From positions 62,001-126,000 of the forward strand of contig NZ_MJAJ01000020.1 of the NCBI RefSeq assembly GCF_001746365.1: a stretch of DNA of 64,000 nt. The letters run 5' to 3'. Each line of letters opens with the position of its first letter. Position 1 is the stretch's first letter. Of the stretch, positions 37,990 through 45,483 are shown piece by piece. A program made the position numbers and the translations under genes. This DNA is from Streptomyces sp. LUP30. GTDB lineage: Bacteria; Actinomycetota; Actinomycetes; Streptomycetales; Streptomycetaceae. Under the pieces are notes generated by a model. It was given only the letters and a program-made list of their open reading frames with translations, ran no database searches and was not told the DNA's origin.

Positions 37990-38646
37990 CTAACCCTTGT
38001 TCGCCTTCTTCTCGTCCGCGTCCTGAATGACCGCCTCGGCCACCTGCTGCATCGACATCCGACGATCCATCGACGTCTTCTGGATCCACCGGAACGCCGC
38101 CGGCTCCGTCAGCCCGTACTCCGTCTGCAGGATCGACTTCGCCCGGTCCACCAGCTTCCGCGTCTCCAACCGCAGCGTCAGATCCGCGACCTCGTTCTCC
38201 AGCTCACGCAGCTCCGTGAACCGCGAAACCGCCATCTCGATCGCCGGGACGACATCACTCTTGCTGAACGGCTTCACCAGATACGCCATCGCACCCGCGT
38301 CCCGCGCCCGCTCCACCAGGTCCCGCTGCGAGAACGCCGTCAGCATCAGCACCGGCGCGATCCGCTCCTCGGCGATCTTCTCCGCCGCCGAGATGCCGTC
38401 CAGCTTCGGCATCTTCACATCGAGGATCACGAGGTCCGGCTTGTGCTCACGGGCCAGCTCGACGGCCTGCTCACCGTCACCGGCCTCGCCGACGACGCTG
38501 TAGCCCTCCTCCTCCAGCATCTCCTTGAGGTCGAGGCGGATCAGCGCCTCGTCCTCGGCGATGACGACACGGGTCGTCAGCGGAGGCACGTGCGACTTGT
38601 CGTCGTCGGGCGCGTCTACGGGCTGGGGCGACTCGGGGGCGGTCAC
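37990..38646 (-). CDS. ANTAR-domain response regulator
   Basis: 218 residues from GTG 38646, behind GAGGAGC. The receiver domain (about 27-145) has VVIAEDEALIRLDL with the acidic pocket, the phosphorylation Asp in LVILDVKMPKLDG, and the conserved Lys in YLVKPFSKSD. The C-terminal ANTAR domain (about 150-210; LTLRLETRKLVDRAKSILQ, then EPAAFRWIQKTSMDRRMSMQQVAEAV) binds RNA hairpins and prevents transcription termination in known members. No cognate histidine kinase gene is next to it. It converges on the liv operon. Target RNAs cannot be deduced from the sequence. Confidence 0.95.
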   Translation of the reverse strand: MTAPESPQPVDAPDDDKSHVPPLTTRVVIAEDEALIRLDLKEMLEEEGYSVVGEAGDGEQAVELAREHKPDLVILDVKMPKLDGISAAEKIAEERIAPVLMLTAFSQRDLVERARDAGAMAYLVKPFSKSDVVPAIEMAVSRFTELRELENEVADLTLRLETRKLVDRAKSILQTEYGLTEPAAFRWIQKTSMDRRMSMQQVAEAVIQDADEKKANKG

Positions 38647-38746
38647 GGGGGCTCCTCGTTCAGGGGCGGGTACTGCTGACAAGAGCCTACCTAGCTGCGG
38701 TAAGGTGGTGACACAGCGGGTGACCGCTGACCTTCGTTTCGAAGGG

Positions 38747-38819
38747 GCCCCGGTAGCCCAGCGGTAGAGGCCATGGATTCAAAACCCATCCAGCGTCGGT
38801 TCGAATCCGACTCGGGGCA
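38747..38819 (+). tRNA. tRNA with CAA (Leu) anticodon but class I shape
   Basis: A full cloverleaf can be drawn. The acceptor is GCCCCGG/TCGGGGC. The D-stem is GCC/GGC with the loop AGCGGTAGA. The anticodon stem is ATGGA/CCCAT with an A-C mismatch at the loop-proximal pair, and the loop TTCAAAA gives anticodon CAA with U33 in place. The T-arm is GTCGG-TTCGAAT-CCGAC and the discriminator is A. The variable loop is only 5 nt (CCAGC), whereas true leucine tRNAs are class II with a long variable arm. The 3' CCA is not encoded. A strong terminator follows at 38851. Confidence 0.85.
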
Positions 38820-38850
38820 CTTTTCCTTGGTTCCCAAGGTCGCGAAAGAA

Positions 38851-38889
38851 AAGCGGATGTTCCCGTTCTCGTGAACATCCGCTTTTTTG
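38851..38889 (+). terminator. Intrinsic terminator after the tRNA
   Basis: AAGCGGATGTTC and GAACATCCGCTT form a perfect 12-bp stem with a 10-nt loop, followed by a T-run (Ts through 38888). This resembles a classic rho-independent terminator for the tRNA transcript. It separates the tRNA from the LAGLIDADG gene. Confidence 0.9.
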
Positions 38890-38926
38890 CCGCGTGCCGC
38901 CCTGACCGCTCCATCAATCTGGGCAC

Positions 38927-39706
38927 ATGGAACAGCACAGCCCTTCGATTCGGGCTCAAGCCGTCGCACTCATGCGGCAAGGTGTCGCCAATCGAGTCGT
39001 CGCGGAGCGTCTGACCATTCCTCGCGGAACGGTCGGGTGGTGGCGCAGCGAGGACCGCAGAGTACGCGGAGAGACGTACGAACAGCCGACGGACTGTCCC
39101 AAGTGCACGGACCGCCAGTTCGATGAGACGGCGTATTCATACCTGCTGGGGCTTTATCTCGGCGACGGACACATCGTCTCCAAGCCGAAGCAGCACCATC
39201 TGTCCGTCTTTTGCAACGCATCCCAGGTCGGCCTGATCGTCGCCGCCGAAGAGGCTATGCGTAACGTGATGCCACTCCCCAGTGTCAGTCAGCGCCATAA
39301 GGCGGGCTGCGTCGAGGTGAAGTCATACACAAGACACTGGACCTGCATGTTCCCCCAGCACGGCCCCGGCAAGAAACACGAGCGGCCCATCAAGCTCGAA
39401 GCGTGGCAGCAGGCCATCGTCGACGCCTACCCCTGGGAATTCATCCGGGGCCTCATCCACTCCGACGGGTGCCGTATCACCAACTGGACGACCCGCATCG
39501 TCGCCGGTGAGCGCAAGCGCTACGAGTATCCCCGGTACTTCTTCACCAACGTCTCCGACGACATCCGGCGACTCTTCACCGACACCCTCGAGAAGCTGGG
39601 CATCGAGTGGACGCACTGCACCCGCAACGGAAACCCCTACAACATCTCCGTCGCCAAGAAGGCGCAGGTCGCTCTCCTCGACGCCCACGTCGGCCCCAAG
39701 CACTGA
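38927..39706 (+). CDS. Free-standing LAGLIDADG-type protein with N-terminal HTH
   Basis: 259 residues. An N-terminal helix-turn-helix (about 8-45, AQAVALMRQGVANRVVAERLTIPRGTV) is followed by a CPKC knuckle (57-60). Two LAGLIDADG-type motifs come next, LLGLYLGDG (73-81) and FIRGLIHSDG (172-181), each ending in the Asp used for metal binding in homing endonucleases. The spacing of about 100 residues is that of a pseudo-dimeric enzyme or of WhiA-like derived regulators. A catalytic acidic residue is present in both motifs, so nuclease activity is possible. No intron or intein host is visible. There is no good ribosome binding site before ATG 38927, so the gene may be leaderless. Confidence 0.8.
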   Translation: MEQHSPSIRAQAVALMRQGVANRVVAERLTIPRGTVGWWRSEDRRVRGETYEQPTDCPKCTDRQFDETAYSYLLGLYLGDGHIVSKPKQHHLSVFCNASQVGLIVAAEEAMRNVMPLPSVSQRHKAGCVEVKSYTRHWTCMFPQHGPGKKHERPIKLEAWQQAIVDAYPWEFIRGLIHSDGCRITNWTTRIVAGERKRYEYPRYFFTNVSDDIRRLFTDTLEKLGIEWTHCTRNGNPYNISVAKKAQVALLDAHVGPKH

Positions 39707-39709
39707 CCC

Positions 39710-41146
39710 CTACTTCGGGCTGTCGTCCTCGCCCACGTGGTGGACCCGGACGAGGTTCGTCGAGCCCGAGACGCCGGGCGGGGAGCCTGCGGTGATCACG
39801 ACCACGTCGCCCTTGCGGCAGCGGCCGTGGCGCAGCAGCAGTTCGTCGACCTGGTCGACCATCGCGTCGGTGGAGGCCACGGCGGGGCCGAGGAAGGTTT
39901 CGACGCCCCAGGTCAGGTTGAGCTGGGAGCGGGTCGCCGGTTCGGGGGTGAAGGCGAGGAGCGGGATCGGGGAGCGGTAGCGGGAGAGTCGACGGACGGT
40001 GTCGCCGCTCTGTGTGAAGGCGACGAGGAATTTCGCGTCGAGGAAGTCGCCGATCTCGGCGGCGGCGCGGGCGACGGCGCCGGCCTGGGTGCGGGGTTTG
40101 TTGTTCTCGGTGAGGTCGGGGAGGCCTTTGGCGAGGATGTCCTGCTCGGCCGCTTCGACGATTTTCGCCATGGTGTGGACGGTCTGGATGGGGTGTTTGC
40201 CGACGCTGGTCTCGCCGGAGAGCATGAGGGCGTCGGTGCCGTCGATGACGGCGTTGGCGACGTCGCTGGCTTCCGCCCTGGTGGGGCGGGAGTTCTCGAT
40301 CATGGAGTCGAGCATCTGGGTGGCGACGATCACCGGTTTTGCGTTGCGTTTGGCGAGTTTGATGGCGCGTTTCTGGACGATCGGGACCTGTTCGAGGGGC
40401 ATTTCGACGCCGAGGTCGCCTCGGGCGACCATGATTCCGTCGAAGGCGGCGACGATGTCGTCGATGTTCTCGACGGCCTGGGGTTTTTCGATTTTGGCGA
40501 TGACGGGGAGGCGGCGGCCTTCTTCGTCCATGATGCGGTGGACGTCGACGATGTCGCGGCCGGTGCGGACGAAGGAGAGGGCGATGACGTCGAAGCCGGT
40601 GCGGAGCGCCCAGCGGAGGTCTTCTTCGTCTTTTTTGGAGAGGGCGGGGACGGAGACGGCGACGCCTGGGAGGTTGAGTCCCTTGTGGTCGGAGATGACG
40701 CCGCCTTCGATGACGCGGGTGTGGACGCGTGGGCCGTCGACGTGGGTGACTTCGAGGCAGACTTTGCCGTCGTCGACGAGGATGCGTTCGCCGGGGGTGA
40801 CGTCCTGGGCGAGGCCGGCGTGGGTGGTGCCGCAGAGGGTGCCGTCGCCTGCGACGCCTTCTTCGACGGTGATGGTGAAGGTGTCGTCGCGTTCGAGGAG
40901 TACGGGACCTTGCGTGAAGTGGCCGAGGCGGATCTTCGGGCCTTGAAGGTCGGCGAGGGTTCCGACGCTGTGGCCGGTCTCGTCGGAGGCCTTGCGTACG
41001 TGGTGGTAGCGCTCCTCGTGTTCGGCGTGGGTGCCGTGGCTGAGGTTGAAGCGGGCTACGTCCATTCCGGCGTCGACCAGGGCTTTGAGCTGGTCGTATG
41101 TGTCGGTGGCGGGGCCCAGGGTGCAGACGATTTTTGCTCGGCGCAT
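39710..41146 (-). CDS. pyk: Pyruvate kinase
   Basis: 478 residues from ATG 41146. RRAKIVCTLGPAT starts the TIM barrel. The active-site block is AKIEKPQAVENIDDIVAAFDGIMVARGDLGVEMPLEQVP (catalytic Lys, and the Mg-binding Glu/Asp of ARGDLG). ATQMLDSMIENSRPTRAEASDVANAV, ALMLSGETSVGKHP and a complete C-terminal regulatory domain (VVITAGSPPGVSGSTN) follow. It converts PEP and ADP to pyruvate and ATP. The 3' end is only 3 bp from the convergent LAGLIDADG gene. An inverted repeat at 41200-41226 lies just upstream. Confidence 0.97.
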   Translation of the reverse strand: MRRAKIVCTLGPATDTYDQLKALVDAGMDVARFNLSHGTHAEHEERYHHVRKASDETGHSVGTLADLQGPKIRLGHFTQGPVLLERDDTFTITVEEGVAGDGTLCGTTHAGLAQDVTPGERILVDDGKVCLEVTHVDGPRVHTRVIEGGVISDHKGLNLPGVAVSVPALSKKDEEDLRWALRTGFDVIALSFVRTGRDIVDVHRIMDEEGRRLPVIAKIEKPQAVENIDDIVAAFDGIMVARGDLGVEMPLEQVPIVQKRAIKLAKRNAKPVIVATQMLDSMIENSRPTRAEASDVANAVIDGTDALMLSGETSVGKHPIQTVHTMAKIVEAAEQDILAKGLPDLTENNKPRTQAGAVARAAAEIGDFLDAKFLVAFTQSGDTVRRLSRYRSPIPLLAFTPEPATRSQLNLTWGVETFLGPAVASTDAMVDQVDELLLRHGRCRKGDVVVITAGSPPGVSGSTNLVRVHHVGEDDSPK

Positions 41147-41199
41147 GTTTCGAGCTTATGTCTTACCGGTGGGTAGGGAATTGGTGGCACATGGCTGCT

Positions 41200-41226
41200 C
41201 AACAACCTTTGAGTGAAGGGTTGTTG
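41200..41226. promoter_or_regulatory. Inverted repeat upstream of pyk
   Basis: CAACAACCTTT and AAGGGTTGTTG form an 11-bp stem (one mismatch) around GAGTG, 54 bp upstream of the pyk start in the pyk direction. It lacks a T-run on the minus strand, so an operator for pyk is more likely than a terminator for the SIMPL gene, but either is possible. The surrounding DNA (41225-41250) is unusually AT-rich and probably contains the promoter. Confidence 0.55.
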
Positions 41227-41295
41227 ACAACTTATAAATTGTGCGGTCTTCCGCTCTGATGAGCATTTTCTCGAACGGGTGAATTCGGGGGCCGG

Positions 41296-41997
41296 TCAGA
41301 GTCGTGGTGGATTCATCGTGAAATGGGCGCTGACCTCTGCTCTGACCTGCTGGCGCTGGGGTTCGAGGTCGAGGGGCTCGGGTGTGGATTCGTCATGTGC
41401 CATGGCGGCCGATCGGGTCATGCGGGCGGTGCGGTGTGTTCGGGGGTGGAGGCCGGTGACTGCGGAGCCGGTGTCGGCGAGTTGGATCAGTGCGGCCAGG
41501 GTGGTGTTCAGGGCTTCGGCGTATTCCCGGGCTCGTTGCAGGGCGTCGTGTACGGCTTGCTCTCGGGCGTGGCGGTGGGCGGGTGAGTGGGGGTGGAGGG
41601 TCCACCAGGGGCCGTCGACGGTGGTGAGGTCGAGGTCGGCGAGGCGGGTGGTGAGTTCGCCGAGGGCGGTGAAGTCGGTGAGGTCGGCGGTGAGGCGGAG
41701 GGTGCCGTGGTAGGTGCGGACGTGTTCGCCTCGGCTGCGTTCGCCGAGTTCGGGGGTGATCGACAGGGCGCCGGTGGAGAGGTCGGCGACTGCTTGGCCG
41801 TAGGACTTGATGAGGGTGAGGGCGGTGGTGTTGCGGTGGGTGAGGTCGTCGAGGGTGGTGCGGCGGTCGCGGCCGCGGGCGGTGAGGGTGACGGCGAGGC
41901 GGGCGATCTCGGGGTCGACTTCGAGTTCGGCCTGGCCGTGGACGGTGAGGAGGGGGGCGTGGGGGGTGCCGTACGGGGGTTCGTGGGGGGTGGCCAT
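41296..41997 (-). CDS. SIMPL domain protein (DUF541)
   Basis: 233 residues from ATG 41997. LLTVHGQAELEVDPEIARLAVTL is the SIMPL N-terminal strand, and RTYHGTLRLTADLTDFTALGEL and AREQAVHDALQRAREYAEAL are characteristic later blocks. SIMPL proteins form ring oligomers related to a signalling-associated family first seen in mouse, and their bacterial role is unclear. No signal peptide is present, unlike many periplasmic relatives, so this copy is likely cytoplasmic. Confidence 0.88.
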   Translation of the reverse strand: MATPHEPPYGTPHAPLLTVHGQAELEVDPEIARLAVTLTARGRDRRTTLDDLTHRNTTALTLIKSYGQAVADLSTGALSITPELGERSRGEHVRTYHGTLRLTADLTDFTALGELTTRLADLDLTTVDGPWWTLHPHSPAHRHAREQAVHDALQRAREYAEALNTTLAALIQLADTGSAVTGLHPRTHRTARMTRSAAMAHDESTPEPLDLEPQRQQVRAEVSAHFTMNPPRL

Positions 41998-42146
41998 ACG
42001 TCCTACCTTGTCACGGCTTTCCCTGTTCCCTGGGCGGAGTTGACCGTGCTGGTCACCAGATCGCAACCTCCTGGACCTGTTGCGGTCGGTCGTGGCCGGG
42101 TCAGAATCTACGCGCGTCATTGGCCTTCCCCCGAGGAGTAAGAGAC

Positions 42147-43961
42147 ATGCCGTTGAACCGCCGGAAGTTCCTGAAGAAGTCCGCTGTGACCGGGGCGGGG
42201 GTGGCGATCGCGGGTGCGGTGGCGGCTCCGTCGGCTCAGGCGGCGGCCGGGGGGAAGCCGGTGAAGCCGGTGCGGGAGCCGAAGCGGTACGCGCTGACGG
42301 TGATGGGGACGACGGACCTGCATGGTCATGTCTTCAACTGGGACTACTTCAAGGACGCGGAGTACAAGGACGCGGCGGGCAATGCGCAGGGGCTGGCGCG
42401 TATCTCGACGCTGGTGAACCGGATCCGGGAGGAGAAGGGGCGCGAGAACACGCTCCTGGTGGATGCGGGTGACACGATCCAGGGGACTCCGCTGACGTAT
42501 TACTACGCGAAGGTGGATCCGATCACCGCCAAGGGTGGTCCGGTGCATCCGATGGCGCAGGCGATGAACGCGATCGGGTACGACGCGGCGGCGCTGGGCA
42601 ATCACGAGTTCAACTACGGGATCGAGACGCTGCGGAAGTTCGAGTCGCAGTTGCGGTTCCCGTTGCTCGGGGCGAATGCGGTGGACGCGAAGACGTTGCG
42701 GCCGGCGTTCGTGCCGTATGTGATGAAGACGTTCTGTGTGAAGGGTGCGCCGCCGGTGAAGGTGGCGGTGCTCGGTCTGACGAATCCGGGTATCGCCATC
42801 TGGGACAAGGCGTATGTGCAGGGGAAGCTGGCGTTCCCGGGTCTGGAGGAGCAGGCGGCGAAGTGGGTGCCGCGGTTGAAGTCGCTGGGTGCGGATGTGG
42901 TGATCGTGTCGGCGCACTCGGGTTCGTCGGGTACGTCGTCGTACGGTGATCAGTTGCCGTATGTGGAGAATTCCGCGGCTCTGGTGGCGCAGCAGGTGCC
43001 GGACATCGATGCGATTCTGGTCGGGCATGCGCATGTGGAGATTCCCGAGCTGCGGGTGACGAACGCGAAGACGGGCCGGGCGGTGGTGCTTTCGGAGCCG
43101 TTGGCTTTTGCGGAGCGGTTGTCGGTGTTCGATGTGTCGCTGGTGTTCGAGAAGGGGAGGTGGGTCGTCGAGTCGGTTTCGTCGAAGGTGTTGAACTCGA
43201 ACACGGTGGCGGACGATCCGAAGATCACGAGGTTGTTGAGCGACGAGCACGCGAAGGTCGTGAAGTACGTCAATCAGGTGGTGGGGTCGGCGACGGAGAC
43301 GTTGACGACGGTGGAGGCGCGGTACAAGGACGCTCCGATCATCGATCTGATCACGAAGGTGCAGGAGGACGTGGTGAAGGCGGCGCTGGCGGGGACGTCG
43401 TACGCGTCGCTGCCGGTGATCGCGCAGGCGTCGCCGTTCTCGCGGACGTCGGAGATCCCGGCGGGCAAGGTGACGATCCGGGACCTGTCGAGCCTGTACG
43501 TGTACGACAACACGTTGGTGGCGAAGTTGCTGACGGGTGCGCAGGTGCGGGCGTATCTGGAGTATTCGGCGGAGTATTTCGTGCAGACGGCTGCCGGTGT
43601 GGTGGTGGACGTGGAGAAGCTGACGAACGCGAACAACCGGCCGGATTACAACTACGACTACGTGTCGGGGTTGTCGTACGACATCGATGTGGCGCAGCCC
43701 GCCGGTTCGCGGATCAGGAACCTGACGTTCCAGGGTGCGCCGCTGGCGGACGGGCAGCAGTTCGTGCTGGCGGTGAACAACTACCGGGCCAACGGTGGTG
43801 GCGCGTTCCCGCATGTGGCGGCGGCGCAGGAGCTGTGGTCGGAGTCGACGGAGATCCGTACGCGGATCTCGGAGTGGGTGACGGCGAAGGGTGTGCTGGA
43901 CCCGAAGGACTTCGCGTCGGTGGACTGGAAGTTGACGCGGGACGGTACGCCGGTGTTCTAG
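42147..43961 (+). CDS. Tat-exported bifunctional metallophosphatase/5'-nucleotidase
   Basis: 604 residues from ATG 42147, with GAGGAG upstream. A twin-arginine signal (NRRKFLKKSAVTGAG, residues 4-18) ends near AQAAAG. The metallophosphoesterase domain has TTDLHGH (Asp57, His59), LLVDAGDTIQG, ALGNHEFNYG, VIVSAHSG and LVGHAHVEIP, all metal ligands. The C-terminal 5'-nucleotidase domain (about 370-590) includes QASPFSRTSEIPAG and VNNYRANGGGAFP for nucleoside binding. It hydrolyses 5'-nucleotides or 2',3'-cyclic nucleotides outside the membrane for phosphate and nucleoside scavenging. Length and domains are intact. Confidence 0.95.
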   Translation: MPLNRRKFLKKSAVTGAGVAIAGAVAAPSAQAAAGGKPVKPVREPKRYALTVMGTTDLHGHVFNWDYFKDAEYKDAAGNAQGLARISTLVNRIREEKGRENTLLVDAGDTIQGTPLTYYYAKVDPITAKGGPVHPMAQAMNAIGYDAAALGNHEFNYGIETLRKFESQLRFPLLGANAVDAKTLRPAFVPYVMKTFCVKGAPPVKVAVLGLTNPGIAIWDKAYVQGKLAFPGLEEQAAKWVPRLKSLGADVVIVSAHSGSSGTSSYGDQLPYVENSAALVAQQVPDIDAILVGHAHVEIPELRVTNAKTGRAVVLSEPLAFAERLSVFDVSLVFEKGRWVVESVSSKVLNSNTVADDPKITRLLSDEHAKVVKYVNQVVGSATETLTTVEARYKDAPIIDLITKVQEDVVKAALAGTSYASLPVIAQASPFSRTSEIPAGKVTIRDLSSLYVYDNTLVAKLLTGAQVRAYLEYSAEYFVQTAAGVVVDVEKLTNANNRPDYNYDYVSGLSYDIDVAQPAGSRIRNLTFQGAPLADGQQFVLAVNNYRANGGGAFPHVAAAQELWSESTEIRTRISEWVTAKGVLDPKDFASVDWKLTRDGTPVF

Positions 43962-44016
43962 GCGTTCCGGGGCGGTGGGCGGTGGTTGCGCGGTGGCCGG
44001 TTCGGCTGTTGCGTGA

Positions 44017-45483
44017 TCACCGCCTTTCGCGTGTGCGGGAGGGGGTCGGCGGTGGGGGCTGGCGGCGGTCGACGAGGGGGGTGAGGGTGGGGGCCTGTCG
44101 GGCGGGTGGGATGCGGTGTTGTGGTGGTTGTTCGAGGCCGAAGGTGGTGAAGGCGGTTCGGGTGGGGAGGAGGTAGGGCTCCTTGGCGGTGAGGGTGTTG
44201 AGGATGGTGGCGCTGCGCCAGGCGGCGAGGCCGAGGTCGGGGGTGCCGACGCCGTGGGTGTGGCGTTCGGCGTTCTGGACGTAGACGTTGCAGCCGGTGG
44301 CGGTGACGGAGGGGTCGAGGACGAGGCGGAAGTGTTCGTCGATGCGGGGGCGTTCGCTGTTGTCGCGGCGGATGTAGGGGTCGAGGCCGGCGAGGATGCG
44401 GTCGAGGGGGCGTTCGCGGTGGCCGGTGGCGAGGACGACGGCGTCGGTGGTGAGGCGGGTGCGGGTGTTCTGCTGGAGGTGTTCGAGGTGGAGTTCGATT
44501 TTGGTGGTGGCGATGCGTCCTGCGGTGCGGACGCGTACGCCGGGGGTGAGGACGGTGTCGGGCCAGTCGCCGTTCAGGGTGCGGCGGTAGAGCTCGTCGT
44601 GGATGGCGGAGAGGGTGCCGGCGTCGATGCCTTTGTGGAGTTGCCATTGGGCGTCGGTGAGGCGGTCTCGGACGTTTTCGGGGAGGGCGTGGAAGTAGCG
44701 GGTGTAGTCGGGGGTGAAGTGTTCGAGGCCGAGTTTGGAGTACTCCATGGGGGCGAATGCGTGGGTGCGGCCGATCCAGTGGAGTTGTTCGCGGCCGGTG
44801 GGGCGGTGGCGGAGGAGGTCGAGGAAGATCTCGGCGCCGGACTGTCCTGAGCCGACGACGGTGATGTGGCCGGCGGCGAGGAGGGTGTCGCGATGGGTGA
44901 GGTAGTCGGTGGCGTGGACGACGGGGACGCCGGGGGCGTCGACGAGGGGGCGCAGGGGGTCGGGGATGTGGGGCTGGGTGCCGATGCCGAGGACGATGTT
45001 GCGGGTGTGGGTGCGACCGAGGGCTTCGGCTTCGCCGTCGGTGTCGAGGTGGGTGAAGTCGACTTCGAAGACGTCGTGTTCGGGGTTCCAGCGGACGGCG
45101 TCGACCTGGTGGCGGAAGTGGAGTCCGGGGAGGTTGTCGGCGACCCAGCGGCAGTAGGCGTCGTATTCGGCGCGGTGGGTGTGGAAGCGCTCGGCGAAGT
45201 AGAAGGGGTAGAGGCGGTGGTGGGTTTTGAGGTAGTTGAGGAAGGTCCAGGGGCTGGTGGGGTCGGCGAGGGTGACGAGGTCGGCGAGGAAGGGGACCTG
45301 GATGCGGGCGCCGTCGATGAGGAGGCCGGGGTGCCAGTCGAAGCGGGGGCGTTGTTCGTAGAAGACGGCGTCGAGTTCGGCGAGGGGGTGGGCGAGGGCG
45401 GCGAGGGAGAGGTTGCAGGGGCCGATGCCGATGCCGACGAGGTCGCGGGGGGTGTCGGTGTCGTGGGGTGGGGGCGTGCTCAT
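44017..45483 (-). CDS. L-lysine/ornithine N-hydroxylase (SidA/IucD/PvdA family)
   Basis: 488 residues from ATG 45483, which overlaps the upstream decarboxylase stop by 4 bases. The FAD-binding motif GIGIGPCNLSLAALA (about 17-31), the early WHPGLLIDGARIQVPFLADLVTL block, the NADPH motif VVGSGQSGAEIF (about 214-225) and LATGHRERPL near 378 define the flavin N-hydroxylase family. These enzymes hydroxylate the side-chain amine of lysine, ornithine or a diamine such as cadaverine to make hydroxamate siderophores. The C-terminal 35 residues are a Pro/Arg-rich extension. The downstream synthetase or acyltransferase genes expected of a desferrioxamine cluster are not here. Confidence 0.93.
   Translation of the reverse strand: MSTPPPHDTDTPRDLVGIGIGPCNLSLAALAHPLAELDAVFYEQRPRFDWHPGLLIDGARIQVPFLADLVTLADPTSPWTFLNYLKTHHRLYPFYFAERFHTHRAEYDAYCRWVADNLPGLHFRHQVDAVRWNPEHDVFEVDFTHLDTDGEAEALGRTHTRNIVLGIGTQPHIPDPLRPLVDAPGVPVVHATDYLTHRDTLLAAGHITVVGSGQSGAEIFLDLLRHRPTGREQLHWIGRTHAFAPMEYSKLGLEHFTPDYTRYFHALPENVRDRLTDAQWQLHKGIDAGTLSAIHDELYRRTLNGDWPDTVLTPGVRVRTAGRIATTKIELHLEHLQQNTRTRLTTDAVVLATGHRERPLDRILAGLDPYIRRDNSERPRIDEHFRLVLDPSVTATGCNVYVQNAERHTHGVGTPDLGLAAWRSATILNTLTAKEPYLLPTRTAFTTFGLEQPPQHRIPPARQAPTLTPLVDRRQPPPPTPSRTRERR

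Noticed and set aside
38747..38819. Alternative reading of the tRNA with a shifted anticodon loop
   Set aside because: Only the TTCAAAA register gives a 7-nt loop with U33 and matching stem geometry, so CAA is the best reading.
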